From NCBI RefSeq assembly GCF_947172395.1, contig NC_069084.1, positions 1,179,107 to 1,243,106 on the forward strand: 64,000 nt of DNA, written 5' to 3'. The DNA is from Bicyclus anynana (taxonomy: Eukaryota; Arthropoda; Insecta; Lepidoptera; Nymphalidae). Made by a program: the position numbers and the translations under genes. This document shows positions 1 to 8,875 of this stretch, piece by piece. Position 1 is the first letter of the stretch. The number at the start of each line of letters is the position of its first letter. The notes beneath the pieces were generated by a model. The model had not been told where the DNA came from, searched no databases, and worked only from the letters and a program-made list of their open reading frames with translations.

Positions 1-1117
1 AAGGGTTTCGTTTTTGTATCTAAGTAAGTTGAAACCTAAAAACTTAAAAATAATTACATTTTTTAATTTTTGAAAGGCTTGGAATCTATTCCTCTTCAAT
101 CTACTATCAGGATAGCAGCTTTCTAATTCTAAGTTACATAAAACAAACATGTCAAGTTTTGGGCAAGTGGTACTGAAAATCTGTGCCTGGTTCAGGGACC
201 ATTTATGGCAAATGACCTTGTTAAAATGAGGCCTTAAATTTGGCATTGGCTATTCGTACGTGTGCTGTTTCAACTATGGCCATAAATGTGAGAATAATAC
301 GGATTTGTGGTCTTAGAAACTGTAATGACGGTCTTCGGTTTAGGACGGATCACGCGAAAGGAAAACTTTTTTTGCCGGTAGATCGGTAGAAACAGATTAA
401 ATCTCAGCTAATTTAAAAGTAATAATTTTTCAAACTGAAATGGAACTTCGGTGCCAAGATCATTAAAATATTGTTTTATCGGCAGAATCTCGATGAAATC
501 CCTACGGTAGAATAAACCTTCGAAATACGCAATGCTCATGTAAAGGTTAGGCTAGGTTTGCCGGAAACGCGCAGCCAACATAAATATCTTAACAACAATC
601 TACAAAAATAAAAGATGGAATGATGCAAAAAAAATCTTAGGATTTTTTGACATAGCCGAGCTATTGTCAAATATACATAAAAAACAATTATTGCACAAAA
701 TAAGCACGCGCTTGACACTTCTAAGTCTAGTTTGAAGGAATACGTTGGCCTAGATGATGACTATTCAGTCTAGTTTTAAAACTTGCTCAGTTGTAGGACT
801 AATTACAACACTTTTCCCGCGTCAATGTTTGCAGCTGATACGTATGATTTGTGCACCTTTATGACAAATGTAATTATACATTTTTATTAAGGCAATAGCG
901 CTTCCGACTTGGATCTCCTCATTGCTTTCACCAAGGCATGATTGTAGAGTGTAATTAAGCGCTAACCTAATATATTTAAAAAAGATCAGTAATCTGAAGA
1001 CATTCCATGTGCTTAAATCATTCGCATAGGAAGACTCTGTTTATAGGATATCAATGATGCAGGATAGAGTTCCGTCCGATGTCTGGTACGAACTGGTATA
1101 ATAGTGAATTGATTAGA
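1..1117. other. AT-rich non-coding stretch
   Basis: No gene, RNA or repeat family could be recognised here. The only open frames are short and show no domain or codon pattern. Confidence 0.4.
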
Positions 1118-1170
1118 AATACTGAAAATAAACTAGTAACTTTATTAGTTACTAGTTTATTTTCAGTATT
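1118..1170. repeat. Perfect 23-bp inverted repeat (hairpin)
   Basis: Bases 1118-1140 are the exact reverse complement of 1148-1170, with a 7-base loop (TTTATTA). The arm begins AATACTGAAAATAAACTAG. No terminal duplication or longer element was seen around it. It could be a very short foldback element, or a self-complementary stretch that arose by replication template switching. Confidence 0.9.
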
Positions 1171-1559
1171 AATTTAAGTAGTAGAGATTTTTGTAACAGA
1201 CAGTCATAGGAAGTACAGCCATGCTTGTATCCACCGCCAAGAAGCCCTGCTATGTTCCGTTCTGTACAGGCACTTTTGCCGGTGTACTTAAGGCCAGTAT
1301 GTTTTCATCTACGTCTCAGGTTGGATACTTACAGGGGCAGTATTTTATAGGACCCGTTACTTATATTTGTTGGCTGACTGAATTGTTCAAGTAACTCATT
1401 AGCTTTATATAAGCTACGAATGTTCCAAAGCTAGTTTTAGACAAACGTTACAATGAATCTCTATTCTTTGTTTTTATCTAAAACACCTACAATTTCTAAA
1501 ACATCCCCCAAAAGTCTGATACGGCGACGAAATTTTTGAATTTTACATAAGCATAGATA

Positions 1560-1992
1560 ACGCAATGCGACGTATATCATTCCGTGGCCCGTAGCGGGCT
1601 AGCGGCCGTACCATGCGCAAACGGCAAACGGTAACACGCGCGGTCTCGAGGCGGACGTGCGGCTCAGTGCTGCCAACGTGCGCGGCGAAATTACTGTCTA
1701 TGACTTTTGCGTTCGAACGTTCGAAAATTTAAAACTTGAGCGATCAATTAAAAAAAATAATTCAAATTCTGTCTGTGACTTTGCGTTCGGAAATTTAAAA
1801 CTTGAGCGATTATTTTAAAAAAAGAAACAATATTTGTTTGTGACTGAATATACGTTCGGAAATTATAAACTTATTTATTAATCTTAAATAGTGAATTATT
1901 TATTGTTTATTGTGCTGTGAATTTTGTGTGTTTCTGTGCAGGATTGTGATTTTATTTTATTATTTTTGGAGGATCAGATACTGCAGGTAAGT
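1560..1992 (+). promoter_or_regulatory. Candidate CpG-rich promoter and non-coding first exon
   Basis: Seen: about 130 bp (1560-1690) is rich in CpG compared with the AT-rich surroundings. It contains TCAGT at 1664-1668, the arthropod initiator pentamer. About 320 bp downstream, CTGCAG at 1981-1986 is followed by GTAAGT (1987-1992), a consensus 5' splice site. Inference: transcription could start near 1666 on the plus strand and give a non-coding exon of about 320 nt ending at 1986. No coding continuation was found in the window, so the rest of the gene would have to lie beyond it. The assignment rests only on local signals. Confidence 0.3.
1694..1895 (+). repeat. Three imperfect tandem repeats of ~65-75 bp
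   Basis: Units start near 1694, 1769 and 1835. Each has a CTGTCTRTGAC-like start, then a CGTTCG core, then AAATTTAAAACTTGAGCGAT and an A-rich end; the third unit is the most diverged. The repeats lie between the candidate initiator and the candidate splice donor, so they would fall in the proposed first exon. Confidence 0.7.
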
Positions 1993-2420
1993 TGTAGTTT
2001 AAAATAAGTCTACAATAATATAGGCTAAAAAGGCTAGAAACCATAGCTGTAAAGTAGTTGTGAAAAAAAGGTGATGTATTTTCAATCAGAGATTACTGAA
2101 CCAACCTTTGCCTTTTCCCTACGGGAAAGAATAAAGAAAAAAAAAGTGACTGAATCAATTTTGGTAAAAGGAAAAAAATATATAGATAGGAAACAACTTG
2201 AAGGAAAAGGACGTTTATCTAATTTTTGTAGCGAAAACAAAATTAGAAAGTGATAGAAATATGGGATAAACGTTATAATTATCGTTAATTGTTCAGGTTC
2301 TAACACCACAAACTATCGATTTAATAATAATAGGCATACTTTGTAGTTTCAATATTTCAGCCATATAATAGTTGAAATTACTAATAATAATTAGAGACGT
2401 TTTTAAGCATTGTCCTATTT
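1993..2420. other. AT-rich non-coding stretch
   Basis: Low-complexity A-rich sequence around 2130-2190 makes short lysine-rich open frames on one strand and phenylalanine-rich ones on the other. Nothing supports a real gene. Confidence 0.4.
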
Positions 2421-2580
2421 ACTAATATTATATAGAGGTAAAGTTTGTGGTATTGCAGGAGGTAATTTCTGGATCTACTAAACCGATTTTGAAAATTCTT
2501 TTACCACTAGAAAGCTACATTATTTCTGAGTGTTATAGGCTATATTTTATCCCAGAGTGTTTCGGGAGGCGTTGGCTAGT
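2421..2580 (+). mobile_element. Helitron-like non-autonomous element, 5' part degraded
   Basis: The copy starts with TAATATTATATAGAGGTAAAG and passes through the shared core 'GGATCTACTAAACCGATTTT' and 'CATAGGCTATATTTTATCCC'-like sequence. It ends GGCGTTGGCTAG followed by T. Related copies lie at 4052, 17505 and 52415. Confidence 0.55.
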
Positions 2581-3020
2581 CATTTAATAAAGTAGGTTTT
2601 TTACTTATCCATCTAAAAACTTAGGTGGTCTAAGTAACCCAAATATATAATTTCTAATAGTTCAAGTAAGTAGAGTGACTTATTTGTAGCGAGTTAATTT
2701 TCCAAGACACTTTGATAACCGAATTGAAAACGTTTCGCTATTTATGCTATGCTGAGTCGGAAAATTGAATCTATTGAAAGCATAAAGTAAATGGTAAGTC
2801 AATATTTTATATCAAAAGACATCAATTCTTATAGCATAAAAGAGATTTATTTAATTAAATACTTACAAGTTTCTACGGTATAAGTAAAAAAGAAATAGGT
2901 AGTCTTTGAGCTGCTTCTGCCAGAGCTGATCTTAGGAGGTACTACCGACATACCTATTTATGACATTAAGAAGCATTGCCGTGTGCCAGTCTGAAGAGTT
3001 TACAGTTTCAGGCTATTCCT
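2581..3020. other. AT-rich non-coding stretch
   Basis: Nothing recognisable beyond short runs of simple sequence. Confidence 0.4.
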
Positions 3021-3234
3021 TGGCTGGTGGGAGGCTTCGGCTATTTACCACCCTACCGACAAAGACGTACCGCCAAGCAATTTAGCGTTCCGGTACGATG
3101 TCGTGTAGAAACCGAAAAAGGATAAAGTTTCATCCTCCTCCTAACAAGTTAGCCCGCTTCCATCTTAGACTGCATCATCACTTACCATCAGGTGAGATTG
3201 TAGTCAAGGGCTAACTTGTAAAGAATAAAAAAAG
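3021..3234 (+). mobile_element. SINE A, 5'-truncated copy with intact tail
   Basis: The tRNA-like head is missing. The body (GGTGGGAGGCTTCGGC, AAGACGTACCGCCAAG, GTACGATGTCGTGTAGAAAC) is present. So is the full tail CATCAGGTGAGATTGTAGTC, GGGCTAACTTGTAAAG and a terminal A-run. This copy defines the family 3' end used for comparison with the LINE tails at 7640 and 55871. Confidence 0.8.
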
Positions 3235-3401
3235 GCGCATGAGGCTTAACATTACGCCTGAAGAGCCTGATCACTGGAAGACAGATGAGCAGGGCAGCGC
3301 GTTGTGTCACATCTTGCAAATTCTTTTTTAAAGACCATGCTATTATTGAACAGGGCGTACAGGGCCAGGTCTTGTAGCCATTAGGCACGTCGATCTCTTT
3401 C

Positions 3402-3535
3402 TACGATCGCAAACGCTTCGAAAATTAAATGATGTATGAGAATGACATTCGGTATCGACAAGTCACGTGATTAAGTTATCGATCGGATCTGCCAATGCCA
3501 TAAATTACTTAATTTTCGAAGCGTTTGCGATCATA
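3402..3535. mobile_element. TA-flanked MITE (Tc1/mariner-like)
   Basis: The two ends are inverted copies of CGATCGCAAACGCTTCGAAA extended by ATTAA. They match for about 27 bp with a single early mismatch. A TA dinucleotide flanks each end (3402-3403 and 3534-3535). The element is ~130 bp with no coding capacity. TA duplication plus short TIRs is what is known for Tc1/mariner-derived MITEs; the superfamily is inferred from that alone. Confidence 0.75.
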
Positions 3536-3837
3536 GCCAGAAAATCTACGCGCTACATGGCTACAGGCCAAGGCCTTTTTTAGAAAAGGAGATATGAAGC
3601 TAAAATGCATTACGCTGCTTCAATTCAGGTAGGCGGGCTTCAATTCATAGATTTAAAAATGCACTGCTTACCCTTAGCCTGTATCGTAGAAGGAATTTTC
3701 CATGTTGTTCAATTTAAGTAGGCAGAAGAATGTTTACACTGGACAAAAAACTAGTGTACGACACAGGCGGTCTTAGGGTGATAATGTTAAATTCTCTAAA
3801 GATCAGGATGTTAATGAAAGTAAGCGGGACAGACGGC
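3536..3837. other. Unassigned non-coding stretch
   Basis: No gene or named repeat seen. Confidence 0.4.
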
Positions 3838-4003
3838 TTAATGTGCTCTTTATGACACTACGAATTATTCATCTCCAGACATGAAATTGTTACTGAAAAT
3901 TTCCATGAAGAGAGAACTTCAGAATTTCCCACGAGTAGCCCGACACAGGATTCGAACCCGAGACATTGTGATCCGATGCTACATAGGCTAACCGCTAGCA
4001 GTT
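3838..4003 (-). mobile_element. SINE C copy with tRNA-like head
   Basis: Read on the minus strand it begins GCTAGCGGTTAGCC, has a B-box-like GGGTTCGAATCC (3951-3962 region) and then CTGTGTCGGGC. It ends with sequence related to the TGCTCTCCGAGGCACG-type tail of this family. Related heads are at 10385, 16476, 25930, 32928, 34690, 37955 and 43838. Confidence 0.55.
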
Positions 4004-4051
4004 TAATTAGAAATAAATTTTTTTTTTTATAGTTTCCTATTAATATTGTAA

Positions 4052-4230
4052 ATACTAAAGAGGTAAAGTTTGTGTTGTAGGGGGTAATCTCTGGATCTAC
4101 TAAACCAATTTTAAAAATTCTTGTAGCACTAGAAAGCCACGTTATTTCTGAGTGTCATAGGCTATATTATACCCCCGTATTCTTACGGGAACGGGAACTA
4201 CGCGAGTGAATCCGTGGAGCGTCGGGTACT
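4052..4230 (+). mobile_element. Helitron-like non-autonomous element
   Basis: Shares GAGGTAAAGTTTGTG, CTCTGGATCTACTAAACC, GAAAGCCACGTTATTTCTGA and ACGGGAACGGGAACTACGCG with the other copies. Its 3' end is altered (GCGTCGGGTACT in place of GCGTCGGCTAGT), so the terminal CTAG has been lost. Confidence 0.6.
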
Positions 4231-4527
4231 CGGAGTTCTTCAAATGATTAGATCTATGACTTAGTAATCTAACAAAGTTAGATGAAAGCAAGTCAATATG
4301 TAAAATGATAGAGAATTATTACACTTTTATACAATTCTTTGCTCTCTATGTCTTGTATTTGCAGAACCTTTTATAGGCTGAGTAAACGGACGCAAAGCAA
4401 ATAGAGTTGGATAATTATTTGCGCAGATTGTGACGCCTGCACGGAGTGCTTGCGAGAAAATCAAATGCTTTCGATTTAACCGATTCTTTTATACTTATCT
4501 AATAGTTTTGTTTAGTTTAGTTTTATC

Positions 4528-4790
4528 GGCCTCCGTGGCGCAGTGGCATGCGCGGTGGATTTACAAGACGGAGGTCCTGGGTTCGATTCCTGGCTGGGTC
4601 GATAGAGATTTTCTTAATTGGTCCAGGTCTGGCCTGGTGGGAGGCTTTGGCCGTCGCTAGTTACCACTCTATTGGCAAAGACGTACCGCCAATCGATTTA
4701 GCCAGTAGTGCCAGTACGATGTCGTGTAGAAACCGAAAGGAGTGTGAATTTAATCCTATACTCTTAACAAGTTAGCCCGCGTCCATCATA
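4528..4790 (+). mobile_element. SINE A with complete tRNA-like head, tail truncated
   Basis: The head starts CGGCCTCCGTGG. A-box TGGCGCAGTGG is at 4536-4546 and B-box GGTTCGATTCC at 4580-4590, the spacing of an internal RNA polymerase III promoter. The body follows (GGTGGGAGGCTTTGGCCG, AAGACGTACCGCCAA, GATGTCGTGTAGAAACCG, AACAAGTTAGCCCGC). The copy stops near CCATCATA, before the CATCAGGTGAGA tail. This is the best head of the family in the window. It is not a functional tRNA gene, since no cloverleaf 3' half follows the B-box at the right place. Confidence 0.85.
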
Positions 4791-4884
4791 TATCATAAAT
4801 CTTTAAAACTAAGCAACGGATTTTAATGCGGTTTCTTTTAATAGAGTGATTGAAGAAAAAGGTTTATATGTATAATAACATCCA

Positions 4885-5212
4885 TGGTACCCGCGGGATT
4901 TGTGAAAAGCGAACGATAGTCTATAATATAAAAATTAATGTATGAAATGTGTTGCAAATCTCAAGAACGGCTTTACCGATTTGGCTAATATTTTTTTTAG
5001 AATATTCCTTGAAGTAGGAGGATAATTCTTACGAAGGGAAAAAATAAAAAAGTCTAAGGGGTAGGGTGGGGTAGGTGTAGGGTCGGAGTAGAGTAGGGTA
5101 GGGGAAGGAAAGAAGTGCACATAAGTGGGGGTGGGGTAGGTGTAGGGTCGGAGTAGAATAGGGTAGGGGAAGAAGTACACATAAGTCAAAGAGACTTGGC
5201 CAGGTCAGCTAG
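4885..5212 (+). mobile_element. Helitron-like element with GGGTA minisatellite
   Basis: Contains CAAGAACGGCTTTACCGATT and TTTTAGAATATTCCTTGAAG, then a GGGTAGGGT-type minisatellite (about 5057-5180) and AAGTACACATAAGTCA. It ends GCCAGGTCAGCTAG followed by T. The same 3' module recurs at 19415 and 62395. No TIR or target duplication is seen, as expected for Helitron-type insertion. Confidence 0.6.
5057..5180 (+). repeat. GGGTAG-type minisatellite inside Helitron-like element
   Basis: Irregular units of GGGTAGG, GGGGTAGG and GGTCGGAGTAG. A ~65-bp higher-order unit (starting GGGGTAGGTGTAGGGTCGGA) is repeated twice. It is not a clean telomeric array. Confidence 0.75.
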
Positions 5213-5613
5213 TTCTAAAAACCATGTAGCATCAGCATAGGTGGATAAAGCTCTATAACATTATTCCCTATGAGTCCTGAAGTCCAATTGCGCATTAATA
5301 ATATTAATTAGATAATATATTTTTACAACACTAACCTTGAAACAAAAAAGTGCTCCGAAATTCCTTCAATACAAGGTGAGATCGTAGAGCCAAAAGATTT
5401 TCAAATCATAATAGATTCTATTGTAATACACATACAAGCTATTTTTGAACGAGAGAGATGAAATTGTAGAGTTATTAAAGTGGAACGATGGCTTAACAGG
5501 CTCTTCAGAGCGCGGCTGAAGTGATGGCTGCTTAAAACGCAATTGTTTGATGTATGGTGTCGCAACTTGTAACTAGGTCAGCCTGGAGGCATAACATGCG
5601 ACCAACGACATAC
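5213..5613. other. Unassigned non-coding stretch
   Basis: No gene or named repeat could be recognised. Confidence 0.4.
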
Positions 5614-5880
5614 CTTATCAGCCGATAGTCGTCCACTGCTGGACATAGGCCTCTTGCATGGGCTTCCAAGCACAACGGTCTCGAGCCGCCAGCATCCAGT
5701 GGCTCCCTGCAACTCGCTTTATATCCTCAGTCCACCTAGTGGGAGTCGACCAACACTGTGCTTTCCGGTGCATCGGCTTTTCGAACTATGTGGCCTGCCC
5801 ATTGCCACTTCAGCTTCGCGACTCCCTGAGCTGTGTCAGTGACTTTGGTTCGTCTGCAGATCTCCTCATTTCTGATTACA
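5614..5880 (-). mobile_element. RTE-type LINE 3'-end fragment
   Basis: On the minus strand it carries the degraded end of the RTE ORF (the region of AKLKWQWAGHI and DDIKRVAG in the better copy at 14010) and stops near GACTATCGGCTGATAAGG. About 37 bp covering the WGPKVLEWRPR region are missing at 5771. Frameshifted and non-coding. Confidence 0.75.
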
Positions 5881-6151
5881 TTATTAATCTAAGCCCGCCA
5901 TTCAGCATTGGACCAGCTTGAAGGGTATAAGCTCTATATCCGCTCTCAAGCCTTGGGTCTGTAGTTGGGCGTATAAATAGGCTGATAAATATTGACGTTT
6001 CCTTGAGCTATCAAGACGTAATATTGAAATAAATGAATTTTGATTTTTTTTTAATAATAATATCAAAATCGTGTATGTCGGACGGACCGTATGCATTAAT
6101 TAATACAGTTCAAACACATGGCTAGTGGGAGGCTTTCAGCCGTGGCTATAG

Positions 6152-6697
6152 TATGCGCATTATCATCTGAGTCGTCCGGTCATAAAAGTCAAAAAAGATA
6201 GGAATGTGCAGCGCGCCTACCTGCGCACCCTAATTATCGATAAACGGCTACCTGCGCACGTGCTAATGATGAGTCAATAATGATTTGGACGATTCTGATT
6301 GGTCGGTTTCTAATGTAATTGCATTGCGTATTTTTTTTGCTATAAATGTGTTTACTGCAATTAAATAAATACATTCATGTGTTACTCGTTGCGCACTATG
6401 GATACTAATATATAATAAATTTGGCAGAAGACGAAGATTCTGATGATGAAGACTCAGATGAAGATTAATTTTATTTCGTTAATAATTATATAATATGAAA
6501 TATGTATTATATTAAATCAAATATTGTTAATTTTTTTAATTTTGTGAACAAGATACGATAATAAACTTTACTTATCGATAATATGTCTTTCATTGTTACA
6601 CCCTTCACTAGACGGCTCCATAAGACCCATAAGTGCAAGCGAGATAGATATAGAGAAATGATTTATGGCCCTAAGACTCAGTTGTTAATGCTATTAG
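6152..6697. mobile_element. 546-bp TIR DNA transposon nested in SINE A
   Basis: The ends are inverted: GCATTATCATCTGAGTC near 6157 pairs with the reverse complement of GACTCAGTTGTTAATGC near 6675-6691 (15 of 17 bases). TATAG at 6147-6151 and 6698-6702 is a likely target duplication; TATA or TA cannot be excluded. Near the left end CTACCTGCGCAC is repeated directly (6217, 6248), like subterminal transposase sites. It is probably an internal-deletion derivative; see the acidic coding remnant at 6421. Superfamily not recognised. Confidence 0.7.
6421..6468 (+). pseudogene. Possible remnant of transposase C-terminus (acidic tail)
   Basis: Sixteen codons ending in TAA read LAEDEDSDDEDSDED. They follow TTTGGCAG, which would do as a 3' splice acceptor, and are followed by AT-rich sequence with AATAAAC. 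An aspartate/glutamate/serine-rich C-terminus directly inside a TIR element is suggestive of the last codons of the parental transposase. It is short and could be chance. Confidence 0.3.
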
Positions 6698-7139
6698 TAT
6701 AGTTACCACCCCACTGGCAAAGACGTACCGCCAAGCGATTTAGCGTTCCGGTACGAAACCGTGTAGAAACCGAAAGGGGTGTGGATTTTCATCCTACTCC
6801 TAACAATTTAGCCCGCATCCATCTTAGATTGCATCACTTGTCATGAGGTGAAATTGTAGTCAAGAATAAAAAAAAAACATAGCCTCATTTGTCACCGCAT
6901 TGGGTAGAAAGATCCAAGCCCCTGCATATTACATACTGCTTATAAAATGTGAATACTATACAAAACAAAACTTTCCAAAAGAAACATGAATCACGGCTAT
7001 GACAGTATGACAGGGAAATCTTTTCCGCGAAACTTGGCTGCACTGCGAAACAATTTGGAATCAAGAAAGACCGATTTCCACAAATCAGTCGTCTCTGCAA
7101 TTTGCATACACGGAAGGAAACAAATGAAATGAGCTGTGA

Positions 7140-7396
7140 CAACCCAGTAGATATGGCCACTGAGCTGTCACAGCTTTGAATCCGGTCTAGAGCATGCACC
7201 TCCAATTATGTGCATTTTAAGGAAGAACATCGTGAGGAAGCCTGCAAATCTGAAAATTTTCTTAATTCTCTGCGTGTGTAGTCTATTAATCCGCATTAGA
7301 TTAGTGTGGTGGACTATTGGCGTAACCCCTGTCATTCTGAGATTCACTCGTACTCAACAGTGAACCGAAAATGAGTTACTAATGATGATGATTGAA
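7140..7396 (+). mobile_element. SINE B, near-complete copy
   Basis: A degraded tRNA-like head (TTTGAATCCGGTCTAGAGC) is followed by GCATGCACCTCCAA, AACATCGTGAGGAAGCCTGC, TTTTCTTAATTCTCTGCGTG, GTGGTGGACTATTGGCGTAA and a GATGATGATTG end. Other copies: 16880, 27485, 30082, 30283, 56225, 59473 and 61525. Confidence 0.7.
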
Positions 7397-7424
7397 GGAC
7401 AGAAAAACTTTATTGTACCATTGG

Positions 7425-7610
7425 GTGCCGCGACTTCGTCCGCGCGGAAGGCAATTTTAAATCATTTCGAAAAATTAACTTAAACTGCTGATCCGTTATT
7501 TTTCAGGTGTCTTAGTACATAATTTAAAGGCGATAGATTTTCCTTCAAAAGGTTTCATATATGAGAGAGTTTAATTCTTTTTAACTCGGTATTATACTTA
7601 ATATAAACAT
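7425..7610 (-). mobile_element. Helitron-like fragment
   Basis: CCGCGACTTCGTCCGCGCGGAAGG is the reverse complement of the family 3' end (CGCGGACGAAGTCGCGGG). The remainder is diverged and the opposite end is only weakly recognisable (TTATACTTAATATAAAC). Confidence 0.45.
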
Positions 7611-7639
7611 GAAAAGAGTTCGTTTATTTGTTACATTTT

Positions 7640-7885
7640 TTTTTATGCAATATAGGCCAGCGCTTGACTACAATTAAGCCTGATGGTAAGCATTAATGCG
7701 GTCTAAGTTGGAGCGCGCTTACCTAGAATATGCCTATTCACTCTAGCTTTGAAGGTGTCCAAATTATATTTGTCAGGAAACACAAACGCCGGAAGGGCAT
7801 TCCAAATTTTTGCTGTACGAATTAGAAATGTAGATGCAAATCTTTTCGTACGAGTTGCCTGGACATCCACAATATATGGATGCCA
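7640..7885 (-). mobile_element. CR1/Jockey-like LINE 3' end
   Basis: The minus strand encodes a reverse-transcriptase C-terminal tail (RTKRFASTFLIRTAKIWNAL, then PAFVFPDKYNLDTFKARVNR), stopping just after GKRAPT. A 3' UTR of ~70 bp follows with an A-run at 7640-7648 on the plus strand as T. Motifs of this type end ORF2 in many insect CR1/Jockey elements. The last ~50 bp (CTTACCATCAGGCTTAATTG, TAGTCAAGCGCTGGCC) match the SINE A tail. Strongly 5'-truncated. Confidence 0.75.
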
Positions 7886-7916
7886 CCGTTTGTTAACATA
7901 GTGTTAATCTCTTAAT

Positions 7917-8091
7917 TTAACACGTTCGCTGCGGTACGAGGTCAATTGACCTCGTACATTTAGCGTCGTCAAGAGTTACGAGGTGGATGGACCTCGTACC
8001 ACACCACGTAAAGTTTTAGTATGAGGACAAAAAACCTCGTACCGCACCAGAGGAAAGTACAGAAAAATCAGTGCCGCAGCGAACTTGTTAA
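7917..8091. mobile_element. piggyBac-like MITE with TTAA duplications
   Basis: TTAA at 7917-7920 and 8088-8091 flanks a 167-bp body. The body starts CACGTTCGCTGCGG and ends CCGCAGCGAACTTG: 14-bp inverted repeats with one mismatch. TTAA target duplication is the known signature of piggyBac elements. Inside are three ACCTCGTA/TACGAGGT palindromes; the first (7934-7957) is a perfect 24-bp palindrome centred on AATT. Confidence 0.8.
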
Positions 8092-8734
8092 ATTATGGGT
8101 AAAGGCTATAAAATGTGGGCTTAAATAATTCATTGGAAACTAATAAATGGACTACCCAAGTTATCCATTCACTGGTAACTATGAAAGTTCATTACGAACA
8201 CACCGATTTCCGCGTAAGCTCGAACGAATTCCCTAGTGAATAATTTAATTATATTAATATTGTTTAATTAAATCCACTAGCACTGTGTTATTGTATACCC
8301 GTTTATACGGAAATTGCAGTTTCAGTATAATTAATTTTATGATACAAGTATTTTGGTGTTTGGTGTTGTTCACATCGTATAGTTCAATTAAATTCGATAT
8401 TAAATTTTCAACTGACTTTCAATAAAATCTTTTTAACAAAAAACAAAAAAGACTAATAACATCGCTACCTTCTGAACAATTTAAAGGCGGTGCCAAGCCA
8501 TACACGTAAGTATTAATAAAAGTTTCTGTTCCGTTTCGTTTCTGAAAGAACTACGGGATAGAACCGTCAGAAAATCCTAAAACTTTTTGATTTAAACGCC
8601 TTGAGTTGATGCACCGGCTTCAGTCCCATAGTTAGTTAAATATAGGCTCATTAAATTTAATTTCGGGTTAGCTTATTTTCTTTATACATTTATTGTGATT
8701 TTTTATGAATCTTTAAACTGCTTTTTAACTGAGT
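8092..8734. other. AT-rich non-coding stretch
   Basis: No gene or named repeat was recognised. Confidence 0.4.
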
Positions 8735-8875
8735 TCAAAAAAGGGGGAGGTTCTCAATTCGATTGCATGTTTTTTCCCCTACCGTTTGAGAGTTAGATGC
8801 CACAGACAAGTAGACAGACAGACACATAGTAAACTCATAATACCTCTCTCTTGAGTCGGTATTTAAAAATGGAAT
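8735..8875 (+). repeat. Unclassified dispersed repeat fragment
   Basis: AAAAGGGGGAGGTTCTCAATTCG, then ATGCCACAGACAAGTAGACA and TCTTGAGTCGGTA. Related in style to the sequences at 28085 and 33180 (AGGAGGTTCT, GTCTGTCTGTGGCACC). Confidence 0.35.

Larger units (their letters stand above)
6117..6885 (+). mobile_element. SINE A split by a nested TIR element
   Basis: The 5' part (GGCTAGTGGGAGGCTTTCAGCC to 6151) and the 3' part (TATAGTTACCACCCCACTGG from 6698, through the CATGAGGTGAAATTGTAGTC tail to a run of A at 6885) join to make a normal SINE A body. The 546 bp between them is a separate insertion. TATAG occurs on both sides. Confidence 0.8.

Noticed and set aside
2071..2309. Overlapping lysine-rich and phenylalanine-rich frames
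   Set aside because: Product of A/T-rich low-complexity sequence on both strands.
4528..4600. tRNA gene candidate with A- and B-boxes
   Set aside because: It is the head of SINE A: the same head recurs at 15556-15620, 35290-35366 and 57540-57605, each joined to the SINE body, and no acceptor-stem 3' strand follows.
5057..5180. GGGTAGG arrays as interstitial telomere repeats
   Set aside because: Insect telomeres are usually TTAGG. These units are irregular GGGTAGG/GGGGTAGG and lie inside Helitron-like elements.
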